Assembly (NCBI RefSeq): GCF_009389715.1
Contig: NC_052397.1
Coordinates: 13,898,129-13,962,128 of the forward strand
Length of the DNA: 64,000 nt
Reading direction: 5' to 3'
From: Phoenix dactylifera
Lineage: Eukaryota; Streptophyta; Magnoliopsida; Arecales; Arecaceae
Made by a program: the position numbers and the translations under genes
In this document: one piece after another, positions 47,826 to 60,315 of the stretch
How the letters are laid out: the number at the start of each line of letters is the position of its first letter
How positions within the stretch are numbered: the first letter of the stretch is position 1
The notes under the pieces: generated by a model
The model's database searches: none
Told to the model about the DNA's origin: nothing
What the model saw: the letters and a program-made list of their open reading frames with translations, nothing else

Positions 47826-50800
47826 TTTGGGGGGGGGGGGGGGTATGGGGCCATAAGGAATTTTATACAGCTACTTCAAAGTATATCTGAAAATATTGGG
47901 GGATCATGGACCCTGTGGCTCCATCCTGTCCACCAGGACTACCGGATCTCATTGTGTGCCTCCTGGCTCTCATCTACATCACAAGATATTTGCCTCTAAT
48001 GAAAGCAAAACCTTTACCCACTTTTCCTCATGACCAATGGTAAAGAATGTTTCAAAAAGTTGTTAGTGTACATGGGCTAAGGTTGTTGGTAATGGTTATG
48101 CTAATGATCAAACAATTATAAGCTGATTGATGTGGTCATTCTCTATTGCATTTCACCAAGTAGAGAAGTATTAGGAGCTGGAAAAACATATACACAACCA
48201 CCACAGTTCCTGAAGAAGAGGATAAAACAATCAAAATAAGGATGAGTTAACATTTAAGTGTATCGTCCCTGCCCCTGCTGTAGCAAAAGAACTCAAGCAT
48301 GTTATTAGCATTTGCGTGTGTATGAATGAAGAAATGAGTCTTTAACAAACAATGCAGTCGCCAGCTTACAATATCCTTGGAGCTTCCTTCAACAAACATA
48401 AGGTGCTAATTAATGCTCCCTGGAAATTTTTAACAACCATTTACTTCCCTTGCCTCCTATTCTTTGAATGTTCTCTTAATAGATTCAGGAAAGAGCAAGA
48501 AGCAACATTCCATTAGATCAAGTGGAAGGACAACGATTCTAAACTAGAAAATTGTAAAAAATTTCACATCCGCAAAAAATTCAAAGGTCTTCAAACTAGT
48601 TGAGGAACATGATTCACATAAGCCTAAAATCCGAAAGTTATTATAATTCCACAAATCAATATAATTGGTGTAATTTAGGGAAAGGGAGCAATCAGGAAAA
48701 TATTATTTTTATCTTCCTACCAATCTTACTAATTTGTGACATACTATATTAGATATGTATATTCTTACATCAAAATACTCCACAACTTTTCTTTTATAAA
48801 AAAACCTGTCTTTACTTCCAAATGCCCACAGGACACTGATCTTGGTAATCTGGTATCACCGCAGATTCTGATTTCTGCCATCTTGTTTGTCTTTGCTTCA
48901 TTGCTTAGCAAATTGCAAAAACTGATAGAAAAGGATCAGAGAAGGTTGCAGATCTTGTTGCAACGGATGAGAGACTGTCTAATAGAGACTATTCAGGATA
49001 AAAGATCAAACCTAAAAGTGCAACATGATCCAAATGTAAGCCAAAGTTTTACTGGAAATTCACTATCAGTGGAAGACTAAAAGGACCTGAAAGAGCATCT
49101 TTGAAAAGGCTTCAGGACCCAAAAGCTCCAATCGTCCATATGACCAATGAACCTCAGACATAACTATGAGAAGATTGACAAAACTTTTTACCCTGGAGAG
49201 TCAGGAAAAATGGATAGGAATTACTGGTAAAACCTGAACAGAAGCTAAGAAAGAGGGTCTGGAAAAGCTAGCATTGAATAGAGGTTTCATCCTTGGTAGG
49301 AACATTGACAAATAAAAGTAGAAGGAATAAAGATTTTGGTTATATTTATAACTAATGTAAATTATTTTAATTTATTTCAGAGTAGAGTAAGTCACTATTT
49401 TTGTAAGGTGTAGTCAAACAATCCAATGATGAGCAACCAATGAGCCATTTCATTGTTGAAATATTAAGAAAAAAAATATTGTTCCTCGTAGAGGACGATG
49501 GGATCAAATAAGACAATTATCCATAGTGCAACGTAACTTGGAAATGACATCCGAAAAGTAATTTTGTATCTAACTATGAAAATTCAAACACTTGAATATG
49601 CAACCAGCTTGAAGTAAAGAGGCAATCTGCATTATTATTTCCAGACTTTTGATCATCTCCATATTTCCAGCCCTAAAGAAACAAAACTGAGCACCAACCA
49701 TGTACAAAGGATGGCATCTGAGATTATATTCTCCTGGACGAAAAGGAGGTAAAAAAGACAGTAACAGAAGGAAGCTTGCCTGTACTCGTGACCATTTCCC
49801 AATAGAAGACTTCCACCCAATGATGGCATGTATAACAACTGCATTTTCCTGTCAAGAACAATAATTATTAATAGCAGATTTGGAGGAGAATATGATGCAC
49901 TACCCATTCCAAATATTACCTTAATTTCAACATCATCTAGAATGATACAACTGATGAGTCTCACACCAGCCCCGATACGAGCATTTGCTGAAATTGAGAC
50001 ATTAGGGCCAATCTGTTCCGGAATCCACAGCTTCATCAGTTGGTAAGATACACAGCCAGTCAACAAAATGAAATTACATAACATGGTTACTAAATTAAAG
50101 AATCAGTAAACTGCATAAGAGGTTCCAATCACTATTATGTATCCAGAGAGAGGTCCAGTGGTTTATAAGCCAAGTAATCGGAGTTATAATATCGCCAAGA
50201 AGTGACACTCTGAATATTAACATTACTTTTTAGTTCATTTTTCCCCACTTGGTCTTATTGTATATGTTCGACACATGAATACAAATGAACATGTGCACAG
50301 ACGGTTAGATAACTTTTACATAGACTGCTTCCGAGCAATCATTTTCATCGGGGTTTGTATTGACAGATCTTTATAAAATTTACGAAAGAACCATGAAAGA
50401 TAAGCTTATAACAATATGTCTGGCACAAATTTACTCCATGTGCTACTGCAGATTAAGAAAAATTGTAATTATATTACCGCTTCTATTGCTAGAACCAAAA
50501 TATCTTTGCTCAAACATATGGAGCTATATAACCTCTTCTTTACCATTTTAGAGCTGCATCCTGTGTCAGCAACCTCCTCTTCAAATCTTATAACAAACAC
50601 CCTAGAGCTACTGATGCCAACATGATGTCAGCCCTCCACCCTTTTCATCCGCAAAAAAATATTAAGGAATGGATTGAAGGAACATCATTGATGCACAAGT
50701 TAAAATGTAATGAGAAAAATACCTTGGCACTTGGGTGTACTTTAGCTGATGGATGAATATAAACATCACCAATGACAGTGGCACTTCTGGCATCATCCCC

Positions 50801-53800
50801 TGCTGCTAGAAGCTGAGGGGAAGTATGACGAAATTGTGAGAGGTACAAGCCGGAACATTTCAAAGACATCCTAAAAATCATACAAATGCAGATTTGGTTA
50901 TAGATAATTTAATGCAAACAAAAAGGACAATTGCATATAGATGGTTTTTGACCCTGGAGTCTTGATTTGTTCCCAGAAATCAAGTGTTTCATAGGTATAG
51001 AGCTCTTTCTTCCCAGCAAGAGGAGACAGGATATCCTGATCCAGCCTAACATAGTCTGGAGGAAGAGCCCTGTCAAAAACAAATTTCAGCATTGATATAT
51101 CGAGGAAATCTAGCATTTGGGAGAAAAAAGGGAATTTGCTGTAATGAAATATCCAGAAACTACAAACTTATTTATCCAAAAGATCTAATGATATATGTTA
51201 AAGAATGAAACCAATTTTGTAAGTTTGAACATAAAAAAAGCTTCTCTAGCACAAAGATATACTTTAGAACTTCAAATAGAAAGCACTAAATGATTTAGAG
51301 GCATAAGAACATATCACTCCACATACTGTAATGAACAAGGTAATCCACAAACTGTTTGCAAGATATTGCAAATCTCGAAAGTCAAAATTATTTGTTTGTT
51401 TCATTACAAAATTATTTATCAATATCTGAAAACTGGTCTTCATGTTGCCAATTCACTATATTTATCTGCTTGAATGAAATGGAATTACTTTACTGATACT
51501 AGAATCTTGCTGACTGCCATTATAATTTGCGGTTCCCTCCTACTCCCTAGCTTTCTTTCCTAGATAGAAGTGAACTGTTTTCCTTTTCTTATTTTGGGTG
51601 GATAAATTGGATAAGGACCATAAATATCACATGAATGAGCACCACGTTGCTAGTCAACGAGCAAACAAAAAACAGGCACTAACAACTAAAGCTAGCTGAT
51701 AAACAAAATAAACCAGAGGAACAGCTGTACAACAGATTGACACCAGCAAAATATTTTGTATGAAATACTCATGTATTTTGCATCTTATAAACATATGAGA
51801 GAACCCATAATAAGTGTACATATGGGTTATCACACACCAAAATAGTTGCTTAATCTAGTTCAGATGAACTTTTCATCATTTGCTCAAGGCACCTCATATT
51901 AGAACCAAGAATCACTTCACTATGTTGCTCACATTAACTTCAAGATATTCTAGGAGAGAGAATCCAACCGTAAGCATCTAAACCACCGGATAGCACTGTC
52001 ATTGTTTGTGCAATGCACTTCTTGGAGTTGCCCTGCGAAAAGATAAAAGATCCTTGAGATTATGGACCAGAGAACTTTTAAAAGTTCCTTTTAGAATCAA
52101 GAAAATCCTTGGGGCTTTATATCTGATTCTTCAAGTCCCATCATCCTACAAAATCATCTATCTAGTTTCCGACAATCAAAGTGCTACCTTCTAAGTAGGT
52201 GAATAATGTTCCTGATTCCTTTTCCAATCAGACTTTGCTTGGACCACTTAAGAATCTATTGTCACCCTTGAAAGCATCTTAAAGACCACCTTTCGTCAAC
52301 CAACAGCCATGGATCACCCATTTTCCTCTTTAAAACAAGTTGAGTTCCTTTCAGTTTGTCCAATCATATTACCTAAAATGGCAAACTCAACATTATAACC
52401 GCAAATTTTACATTAAGTTTGTAATATTTATTTAAAGGATGATTTAGGTTGACCTCTGTTTTGCTTTTATTGGTTTCTCTGTTCCACTACAACTTACAGT
52501 GGATGTTGGTTATAAGATACGCGTTTCTAGATGTTCAACTTCTCAAGCTCTATCCCCATGTTTGCTGATAGTTCTCTAGTTTCTTCTGAGACCTACTTGA
52601 GAATTTGTACATGAGCCATGTTTCACTCACAGTGTTTGACACACTCCAGTCCAGCTTTATCTTCTGCATGCATCATTTTCTACTTTGTTGCCCTTGGCTT
52701 GTTCCTTGGCCAACACGATCCTATTACTTAATGATCTGCCCTATGACTATCTCCCCTTTACAGATATTCAGCTTCTTTCTATGAATAAACATCTGAAGGA
52801 GATGATGGGATATCAGAAACCTACAGTCCTGAACCATTTCTTCCACAGCATCTGGTTTGGTAGTTCCAATGTCATCTAGTTCCTCCATCCTCATCATCTT
52901 AGTCACATTAGCATTGAATAAGTCATCAAATTTGCCCAATTCATGGAGACTTTTTTTGTCCTTTATATTTCACAATTTTGTGCAGCCATATGATCCAGTC
53001 ATATCTTCTCAGGCTTCAGAAACAAATAAATAATCAAGTTAGTCACCCATAACCAGCTTTCCAGTGGCTTTCAATCTGCTTGATGAGTTAACTAGTCAAT
53101 CTAAATTATCTAGTATTTTATAATTGGCTATTGATATGAGCTCCAAGCTACAGCAAATATGCTATACCAATAAGCAGACCTATTGATAACCAATGTTCCA
53201 TGTATGGAAGCCCAAAGGTTGTATATAAAATGGAAGTACCAGCTTCCATATTTTTCACAAGTGAAAAGCATCATATTATTAGAATGCTTGGCATCTTTTT
53301 ATTATTTAATCAGCATATGAAGGAACCCAAATTATGCAACTTAGACCTCCTTAATTGATGTATAATCATATTATATTTTTAGAAAAAGCTTAATACATCC
53401 ATCAGTATGTTAAAATATATCACTAGATTTACAATTGACTATATATAACACTTCAGGCCGGCATGACCAACAACTAGCATTTTAGCATAAAGAAAAGAAT
53501 GCAAGCTGAATGCTCGCAATATAGGAATAATTTTTTAACAGCAGATTAGAAGCATTTAGTATCAACTATGCCAATTGAAAAGCAGTTGAAGAGAAGGCAA
53601 TGTCAGTCAGAGCCTCCCTGGAACATTATGAATGCCTTTGTCCAAGATAATTATGAGTGCATAAAAGGAGAAATAAAAGTAAATGCATAACATCTTAAAT
53701 GTTGCAAAATAAAATCTCCCAGAATAAGTTTATTAAATAACACTAGGTTCAACGATCCAAATTAAATATCTTAATTCTAATAATAAGGGTGTAAGAATAT

Positions 53801-56800
53801 AACATGAACTGAGAAATCAGTCATTTATAGTCAAGCTCATTCATGTAAGGTAAATGAATGTCTCCAAAAACCTAAAAATTGCGTGAAAAAATGTAATAAG
53901 CTAAAGAGTGTAAAGGTAGCAGAGTTCATACTTTGCCGCTGATTGGAGAGCTTCAAAGCTGGTTGCACGACGCAAATTAGCTGAAAAGATTATATTCAAT
54001 AACAATAAGCTTCTTGTACATATCATGTTTTTAGATTATATAAACAAAATGAACAGAACAAAACTGTTTAATCTTAAAACTATCACTGGTTAGAAATTGA
54101 AGAATTTAACTACAAAAATTGAAAATCATCGATTTCAAGTTATTGTAAAAATTAAGGCTTCATGATTAGCCATGCAACTGAATTGCTAATTTATGTTACT
54201 TGATAAGGTTCTTGAATTGATAATATCCATAAAGCATCACCTATAACCATATAATGTTGCCATACAACTTAGTCCTTCAGCCTCTTTCTTAAATATTTAC
54301 AATTTTTTGTAGCAATTCAAGGTAGGATCGGACTTGGATAGAAAATTAACCAGGTCCACCACCCATCAGAAAGTATCCTTAAGAAGATATCTACTCTCAT
54401 AAATCATGATTTTTTATGTAATGACTCAGCAAGTTGTGTTTGAAAGCATAAATCAATTTACCTCAATGCCCTCAGCTCCCATTTACACATTGCCCTATGG
54501 TAATATATAACTAGTAGAGAGGTTGATTAATTCTATGCATATAAAATCAATTTATCCCAACACACACCCAATACTCTTGTAATCCTCAATTGAAATTCAT
54601 GCAAAAAGTGCAGATGATCATATCATCCAACAACCTGTATTTGTAAGTTTGCATCTCTAGCTCTCACTGCTACAGTATGAGGATGGAAATATGGAAATTA
54701 TATCCCAGAAGAGTAATCACATGGTGCCATCAATTTCAAGTTATGACATGGTAGACACTAGCATGGGTTAAGCATGGCAACATAGAAAAGATTGTCAAAG
54801 ACAGCAAGTCCCAAAATTTTAGACAATGATATGTGCTAATAAAAATAATTTAAGACACCATTTATTTAAATAAATAAATAATGATGTAGACATGTACTTA
54901 TTAACTAACAGATTCTAGTGGTATATAGTGAATAAATATATGATCAGTATCATCATTTGGTTCATGATATGGTATCATGGCTTCTAGTCCCACTTTAAAC
55001 CACTGACAGAGAACTGCCTGTGCCTTTTGGCTACCCTATCCTGATACATGAACTGTAAACTATTAACAAGTATCACCGCTCCACCGTTACCCCCAAAAAA
55101 TCACTGAAACATGTGTTCTTGGACAGCAGAAGTATTGCCTAAGCAAATGTGAGATATACAAAGCAGACATGACATGAACACAAGTCTATTAATTGTATAT
55201 TATTAATAACAGATGCCTTAATGTAACTATATATTGCAAAGCAAGAAAATAACAGAAATAATAAAATCATGAGGAGACAGTAAGAAAAGATTCATTTAAT
55301 TGTATATGTCAAGAAAATTTAACATATAATTTAACAGTAGTAGAAGATAAATACATCTATGCAAGATTACTATCTACCTCTGTCTTTCCGTTGCATAAAG
55401 ACATCCTCGATGGCAGTAAAGATATTTGGTGTAAAAATATATACACCACAGTTTATGAGGTCACTTACCTACATATCATGCAAGCCATGAAAAGAGGATG
55501 TCAACAACTTCTATGAAAACCAAAAAGCAACATTTAAAATCATGAATTCCAAATAAAATGCCACATGCAAAAATCTCAGATAAAAGGAAATAAAGAAGAA
55601 AGAGCAGCAGCAAGAAGATCATGAAACTGTCTACATACAAAAGTCTCTGGTTTCTCTGTGTAATGCAGCAGTTCATTTGTGACAGGATCAGCCACCAACT
55701 CACCAAACTGGTTTGCTGCTTCAGCAGATACCTATACACAAAAAAGAAAGAAAACATTATGTATATGGAAGAATAATGGAATTTCAAAAGCAATGTTAAG
55801 GATTGGATTTAGCTATACTGGTGTTTCCCACCTTTATTACTAATAGTGTTCCCATTCCACCATATCCTTTATGGGCCTCTGCATTCATGAAGTGCAAGAG
55901 TGCAGTTGCAAATCAGTAAGGAGAAGTTTTTAATTTAACAAATTGGACTTCTCCAGAGATACACAATTGTCAAAGCTTATGGGTCACAATGCAAAGCAAT
56001 TTATATCAAATGCTGGCCAGATATCCAAGTAATTTTTTTATCCACCATCAAGACATGGGATATAGCAGTCCAATAAATATCCCCCCCCCCCCCCCCCCAC
56101 CAGTAAAATGCAACAAAAAAGTTTCAGAAGCCAAGATTGAATGAGTCAGCATTAGCAAAATGAGGTGCACAGCTCAGCACTCATCGGTGCAGAATGTGAA
56201 GAACAGGCATACACCTTTGACAACAAACTACAATAAGGTTAAAAAGTTTCAATAAGTTTCTCTCATATGTAGATGCAGCAATCTTTAAAATATAGCAATC
56301 CCCATTAAATCAATATAAGAAAAGTAGGAAATAATGTTTAATAAACAAATAACTGATGGGTATCTGTGCAGTTCCAAAAGAACCCACCAAAATAAATCAG
56401 GCTTAAGCTTTGGACATTTTACACGGGTTCTATACACATGAACTATTGATAGTTTGGTGGAGGCTTCTTGATGCTTGATATTTACAGATGACACAGCATT
56501 GGCTGATGGAAAATTAAAAGTGAACGTTAATTTTAAAAAAATGTAGAAATAGAAGGTCTAGGATGTAATCCAACCAATATGCACAGTGCAATTTCAACTT
56601 GAGCATACAAATTGCCATTTTAGATCTAAGGATTTGCTATCTTGGTTCTTGTATATAGAAGTGGGGAAAAATTATGTCTCAATCAGGACCAGGTGATGTA
56701 GACAACCAGAATTAATCTATTAAAGATGTTAGCATACCACTAGAACAAGGGGAACATCTGTATTAGTTGTAAGAACTGTCATTGTCATCTAATAAGGCAA

Positions 56801-58657
56801 TGAAGAGGAACATACCTAAGATAAGCCTCGGATAAATACAATAGGCAATTTCTAAGATACAAGGCTAAAACTTTGGGCAGTAAGGAATTTTAGATAGCAT
56901 CAGTAGATAAAGTGAGGAAAATCTACTTAGTATGTTTTGGCCACAGTTTAAAGTCCCCGCAGGACGGGGGGCGTCCCAGCCATCGCATCCCATTCCTGTT
57001 AGAAAATGGGAAATAGGAAGGGGGTGGGACTCCGAAACGGCGAAACCCATCTAAATAGGGAAAAATAAGAAAGAGGAAATAGAGAAAGAAAGGAAGGAAA
57101 GAAGAAGAAAAGGGAAAAGAGGAAGGTAAAAAGAAGAAAAAGGAAAGAAATGAGGGAAGGAGAAGAAAAAGTATGTTATGACTGCCATTTTTCAGTTGTA
57201 ATTTTTGAGTTGCTTTTCAAAGTATGCTATAGCCTACATAGTTGGAATTTCTACCAATATCTTTTAATGAATGATTCTATGCAGCCTTTAATCTTTTTCC
57301 CATTTCTTTTAATCAATGATTTTTTACAGCCACTCTAGTTGCTAAATAATCATAATACTACTGATATTTGATGAGTCTTTCCCAATTTGCATTGTTTGTA
57401 TACCTTGGTTCTTTTTGTCTTGAACTTCTCAAAACTAATGTGTAGCATTTTAATTTGTTTTGTTGGACTTGATGTGGCATAGAATGTTCTTGTTTTTTCT
57501 TCTTTTTTTTTTTGCAGAAACGATAACATTTATATTAATACTTTAATGTCTTCCATAAGGCCAGTCCACTTCATTCTACCTTTGGCCTTTATAAAATGTT
57601 CCAAGATAATCCCTTAGAGTTTGAGATAATTATGAGGTAGAATTCCATATTCAGAGGCCCAAAAAAATAATAGAATATGTCATACTACCAACAGCTTATG
57701 TGCAACTTGCTTTGATACATATTGGATGACACCATATCAAGGTTAAATGAAATCTGATGAATGTTAGCATATCGAACATTAGGGCAATATGAAAGGCTCA
57801 CCAAGCATTTCTGGCAGTGGGAAGCTACAACAAACATCGCAATTCAGCAAAACTACATGAGACTGCCACATCAAAGAGGGCCAAATCAGAACTCCAACTA
57901 ATTATTCAATTAAAAATGTTAGAATTTTATCATGAAATCTTCGAAGAATGCTACTCATAGAGATTTACAACATATTGATCTCTGCAGTTCCCCCTAATCT
58001 AAATATAAACATAGAGAGCAACGTATACAGCCAAGGGAAAGAGATGCCAAACCGGGTTATCCTCCATGATATAATCTCTGAAGTTGTAAAGCCCTCCTGC
58101 CGAGCCGTGTGGCTTATCTTCCCTCAAGTATCTAACACCGCAATTAAACAAATAAGCATGGCATTTTAAGAAAGCAAGCTTCTCACTTTACCACATCAGT
58201 GCAGAGAACAAATGTACCTCACAGGGACTCTGAGCTCATTGGATATGGAAGACACATAGAGCGCAAATTCCTTCTCCTCGTAGAACCCAATAAGAAATAT
58301 CTGCGCTAAATTGGGGATCTAATACAAACAAAGAAAATTCTAAGAAAGCATTCAAGAACCAATCCACACGCATAAGAGAAAAAGAACTTTGAGATTACCC
58401 TTCTGCAAGCAGAAATCAGGTGATGGACCATCGGCTGCCCAGCCAACGGGAACAACGGCTTCGGAATGTTCAAAGACAGCGGCCGGAACCTCGTCCCTGA
58501 CCAAAAACCCCAACAATAAGCTGAGAAACCACAAAAGCCACCAAAAAAAACCCGATTTTTGAGGAAATTAACGCTTTGGATCTCGAAAAAAAATCATACC
58601 TTTTGTCGGCCCGCCGACCATGATCACCGCCACCACCCTCTCCTCCGAACTCCCCAT
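44597..58657 (-). CDS. KJC: KONJAC/GMPPA-like sugar pyrophosphorylase-like protein
   Basis: Fifteen exons: 58657-58600, 58496-58399, 58318-58218, 58131-58053, 57862-57802, 55878-55832, 55731-55639, 55468-55378, 53980-53932, 51069-50953, 50870-50723, 50012-49920, 49848-49780, 44854-44812, 44697-44597. Phases join to 415 aa, the usual plant length. The N-terminus [16 protein letters not shown] leads into GGPTKGTRFRPL (15-26), the GMPPA form of the nucleotidyltransferase signature (GMPPB has GGxGTRLRPLT). A nucleotidyltransferase fold follows ([14 protein letters not shown]), then left-handed beta-helix repeats and SVQEEIIL at the end. In Arabidopsis KONJAC1/2 stimulate the GDP-mannose pyrophosphorylase VTC1 and support glucomannan synthesis (family knowledge); the protein is likely cytosolic. 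Introns 5, 9 and 13 are long and repeat-bearing. Intron 13 appears to be GC-AG. Confidence 0.96.
45190..45750. repeat. GGTACC-rich element, copy D, with purine core (KJC intron 13)
   Basis: The left end has GGTACC, GTTCGGTATGGTATCGG and CATACCGATCC. A long G/A-rich core (about 45271-45640, with G17 at 45346-45362) follows. The right end has GCCGAACCAACC, GCCGAACTATCCCG and GTCGAACAATTCAGTTCG. The organisation matches copy B at 14.1 kb. The Gly/Glu/Arg-rich plus-strand frame at 45326-45748 is an artefact of the purine core. A shorter related fragment may lie at about 46130-46250 (GCCGTGCCAGCTGGCAGCC, GGTGACCACTACAGG). Confidence 0.55.
47795..47843. repeat. T18-(GT)n-G15 compound simple repeat
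   Basis: A T run at 47795-47812 passes into GT dinucleotides and then a G run at 47829-47843, within KJC intron 13. Tract lengths are probably imprecise. Confidence 0.85.
48832..49080 (+). CDS. Possible terminal exon of an unidentified gene, antisense in KJC intron 13
   Basis: A pyrimidine-rich acceptor-like site (CTTCCAAATGCCCACAG/GACACTG) precedes an open stretch of 82 codons ending TAA-side at 49080. It starts [19 protein letters not shown], so a hydrophobic segment comes first, followed by a charged helix-prone stretch ([20 protein letters not shown]) that could be a coiled coil, and a Ser/Asp-rich end. I do not recognise the family. No matching upstream exon was found in the same intron. 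It may be a gene fragment, a nested gene's last exon, or chance. Confidence 0.25.
   Translation, partial: DTDLGNLVSPQILISAILFVFASLLSKLQKLIEKDQRRLQILLQRMRDCLIETIQDKRSNLKVQHDPNVSQSFTGNSLSVED
51960..52960. other. Less AT-rich block in KJC intron 9, possible retroelement debris
   Basis: Between exons 9 and 10 of the KJC gene (intron 51070-53931) this block has several overlapping short open frames on both strands (52006-52194 plus, 52724-52939 minus), more base-balanced than the surrounding intron. No retroelement domain can be named. Insertion is inferred from composition and intron length only. Confidence 0.3.
56081..56098. repeat. C18 homopolymer in KJC intron 5
   Basis: Eighteen consecutive C, followed by ACCAGTAAAATG. 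The length is probably approximate. Confidence 0.85.
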
Positions 58658-59110
58658 CTCCACTCCCTTCCTAATTCTTTTTCCAATTTCTATACGCTAC
58701 CTTTATAACACCAGAAGCAAATCAACTCATGCCATCAATGAACCGAATGGAGAGCAACGAGCCCTTGATTCGGGCACTGCACACAGAGAGAGAGAGAGAG
58801 AGAGAGAGAAAGAGGAGTTGGTCCCGGATGAAGCGAATGCTGATCGAGAGGGTATAAATGGAGGGGTGGAGGGGGAACGCAGGCGGGAGCATGACATGTT
58901 CCCTTCCGCTCCATCCGCTTCTTGGTATCTGTGCGGTGAGGGGAGATGGAGAGCGGGGAAACAGGTTGGGTCTCGATAGGGACCCACTGGGCCTGGATAT
59001 GACGTTCGTCAACCCTTGTGAACATCTTGGCTGTTTGAGGGGTGAGGTTTTGGGGGCTCCCTGTGGGTCCTTGTGAGACTTTATTACCGTAAAGCTCTGG
59101 GGAAGGTGAC
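58658..59110 (-). promoter_or_regulatory. KJC promoter/5'UTR with (CT)n microsatellite
   Basis: Upstream of the ATG at 58657 (minus strand) the sequence is GC-richer than the flanks. It holds an AG repeat at 58795-58809, which reads as (CT)n on the coding strand about 140 bp before the start; CT tracts are common in plant 5'UTRs. Open frames on both strands (58620-59115) are by-products of this composition. No clear TATA box was found. Confidence 0.5.
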
Positions 59111-59303
59111 CCCATGAAGCTTCGTTGCTGCTACTGGTGCAAGATCCAAGGATGTGATTGGAGAAAGGGCTCCATTTAAAACACGTCTATCTACGGAAAC
59201 TGAGGACAGCGTAATTAGGATCCGGACTTTCATGAAGGCGTTAATCTATCATTTGTAATGTAGGGGTACCATGCGATGAACTTTTGAATTTTCACTATTT
59301 ACC

Positions 59304-59329
59304 TTTTTTTTTTTTTTTTTTTTTTTTTT
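59304..59329. repeat. T26 homopolymer
   Basis: Twenty-six T bordering the upstream region of the KJC gene. Read on the minus strand it is an A run, so it could be the tail of a small retroelement, but no body was identified. Confidence 0.8.
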
Positions 59330-59469
59330 AGTGGGAAGACTCAATCAGTAGAATGATGGTTCAATTCAATGTTGCCATAAGTTGGACAACATCTAAATAT
59401 AGTATTAATGCTGTTGAACATATCGGTGGAGGTGAAGAACCCATTTCAAAATCTCATTTGACAAAGCTT

Positions 59470-60315
59470 TTGGTAAGCTATGAAGTACTTTCTGGTCCTC
59501 CAAAAACACTTTTGAATGATGACATTTTATAAAAAACCAGAAAGCTACTTTGATTTTGTTAGAATCTAAAAATGTCTACTTGGAAAATGCTCTATTTTTG
59601 AACTTCTCCCCAAAAATGCCTTTGGGTCGATGTCGAAAAGCTGTTTTGATTTTAATAAAATTTTTCTGATTACATCTTATATCATATCAAATCATAATAT
59701 ATTGTTATACTATAAATATAATACAATATATATATAATATATTCTTATATTATATGTATAATATAACATATTATTACAATATAATATTATCTTATAATAA
59801 TAATAAATAGTTGTATTATGATAATATGATATATTATTATTATAATAATATAATATATTATTAATAATATAACAAGATAATATATTAGGTTATATTATAA
59901 TACTATTATTTTATTATAATATAAATATATAATATTATTATAGTATAAAATATAATATAATATCTATATAATATTATGTCATAATTATAATTATATTATA
60001 TTATATTGTAGTAATATTGTACTATTAATAATATATTATTATATCATGTCATATCATATGTTATATTGTTATGCTATAGTATTCAATATTATACTATACT
60101 ATATTATAATAATATTATACAAAACAATAATATTTTAATATATAATATTATATTGTATTGTACTCCATTATGCAGTATTATGTAATATTCTTTATTATCA
60201 ATTTATCATACCAAAAGCACTTTTCCATTTTGGTTACCAAATATATGTTAAAGTTTTATACCACTTTAGAAATATAATTACCAAGTAGCAAATAGCTTTT
60301 TATAAAAATTACAAT
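59470..60315. repeat. Extremely AT-rich block with possible hAT-type MITE arms
   Basis: From about 59686 to 60195 the sequence is almost only A and T, made of TATAATA/ATATTAT permutations. On the left are CCAAAAATGCCTTTGGG and CGAAAAGCTGTTTTG; on the right are ACCAAAAGCACTTTTCC, TTGGTTACCAAATAT and AATAGCTTTTTATAAA. These AAGC-CTTTTGG words in opposite orientation resemble the ends of a common hAT-type MITE class with an AT-rich centre. Precise termini and a target duplication were not identified. Confidence 0.45.

Noticed and set aside
58620-59115. Several overlapping frames on both strands upstream of KJC
   Set aside because: They arise from the AG microsatellite and GC-rich 5'UTR. The true KJC start and exon 1 explain the coding signal at 58600-58657.
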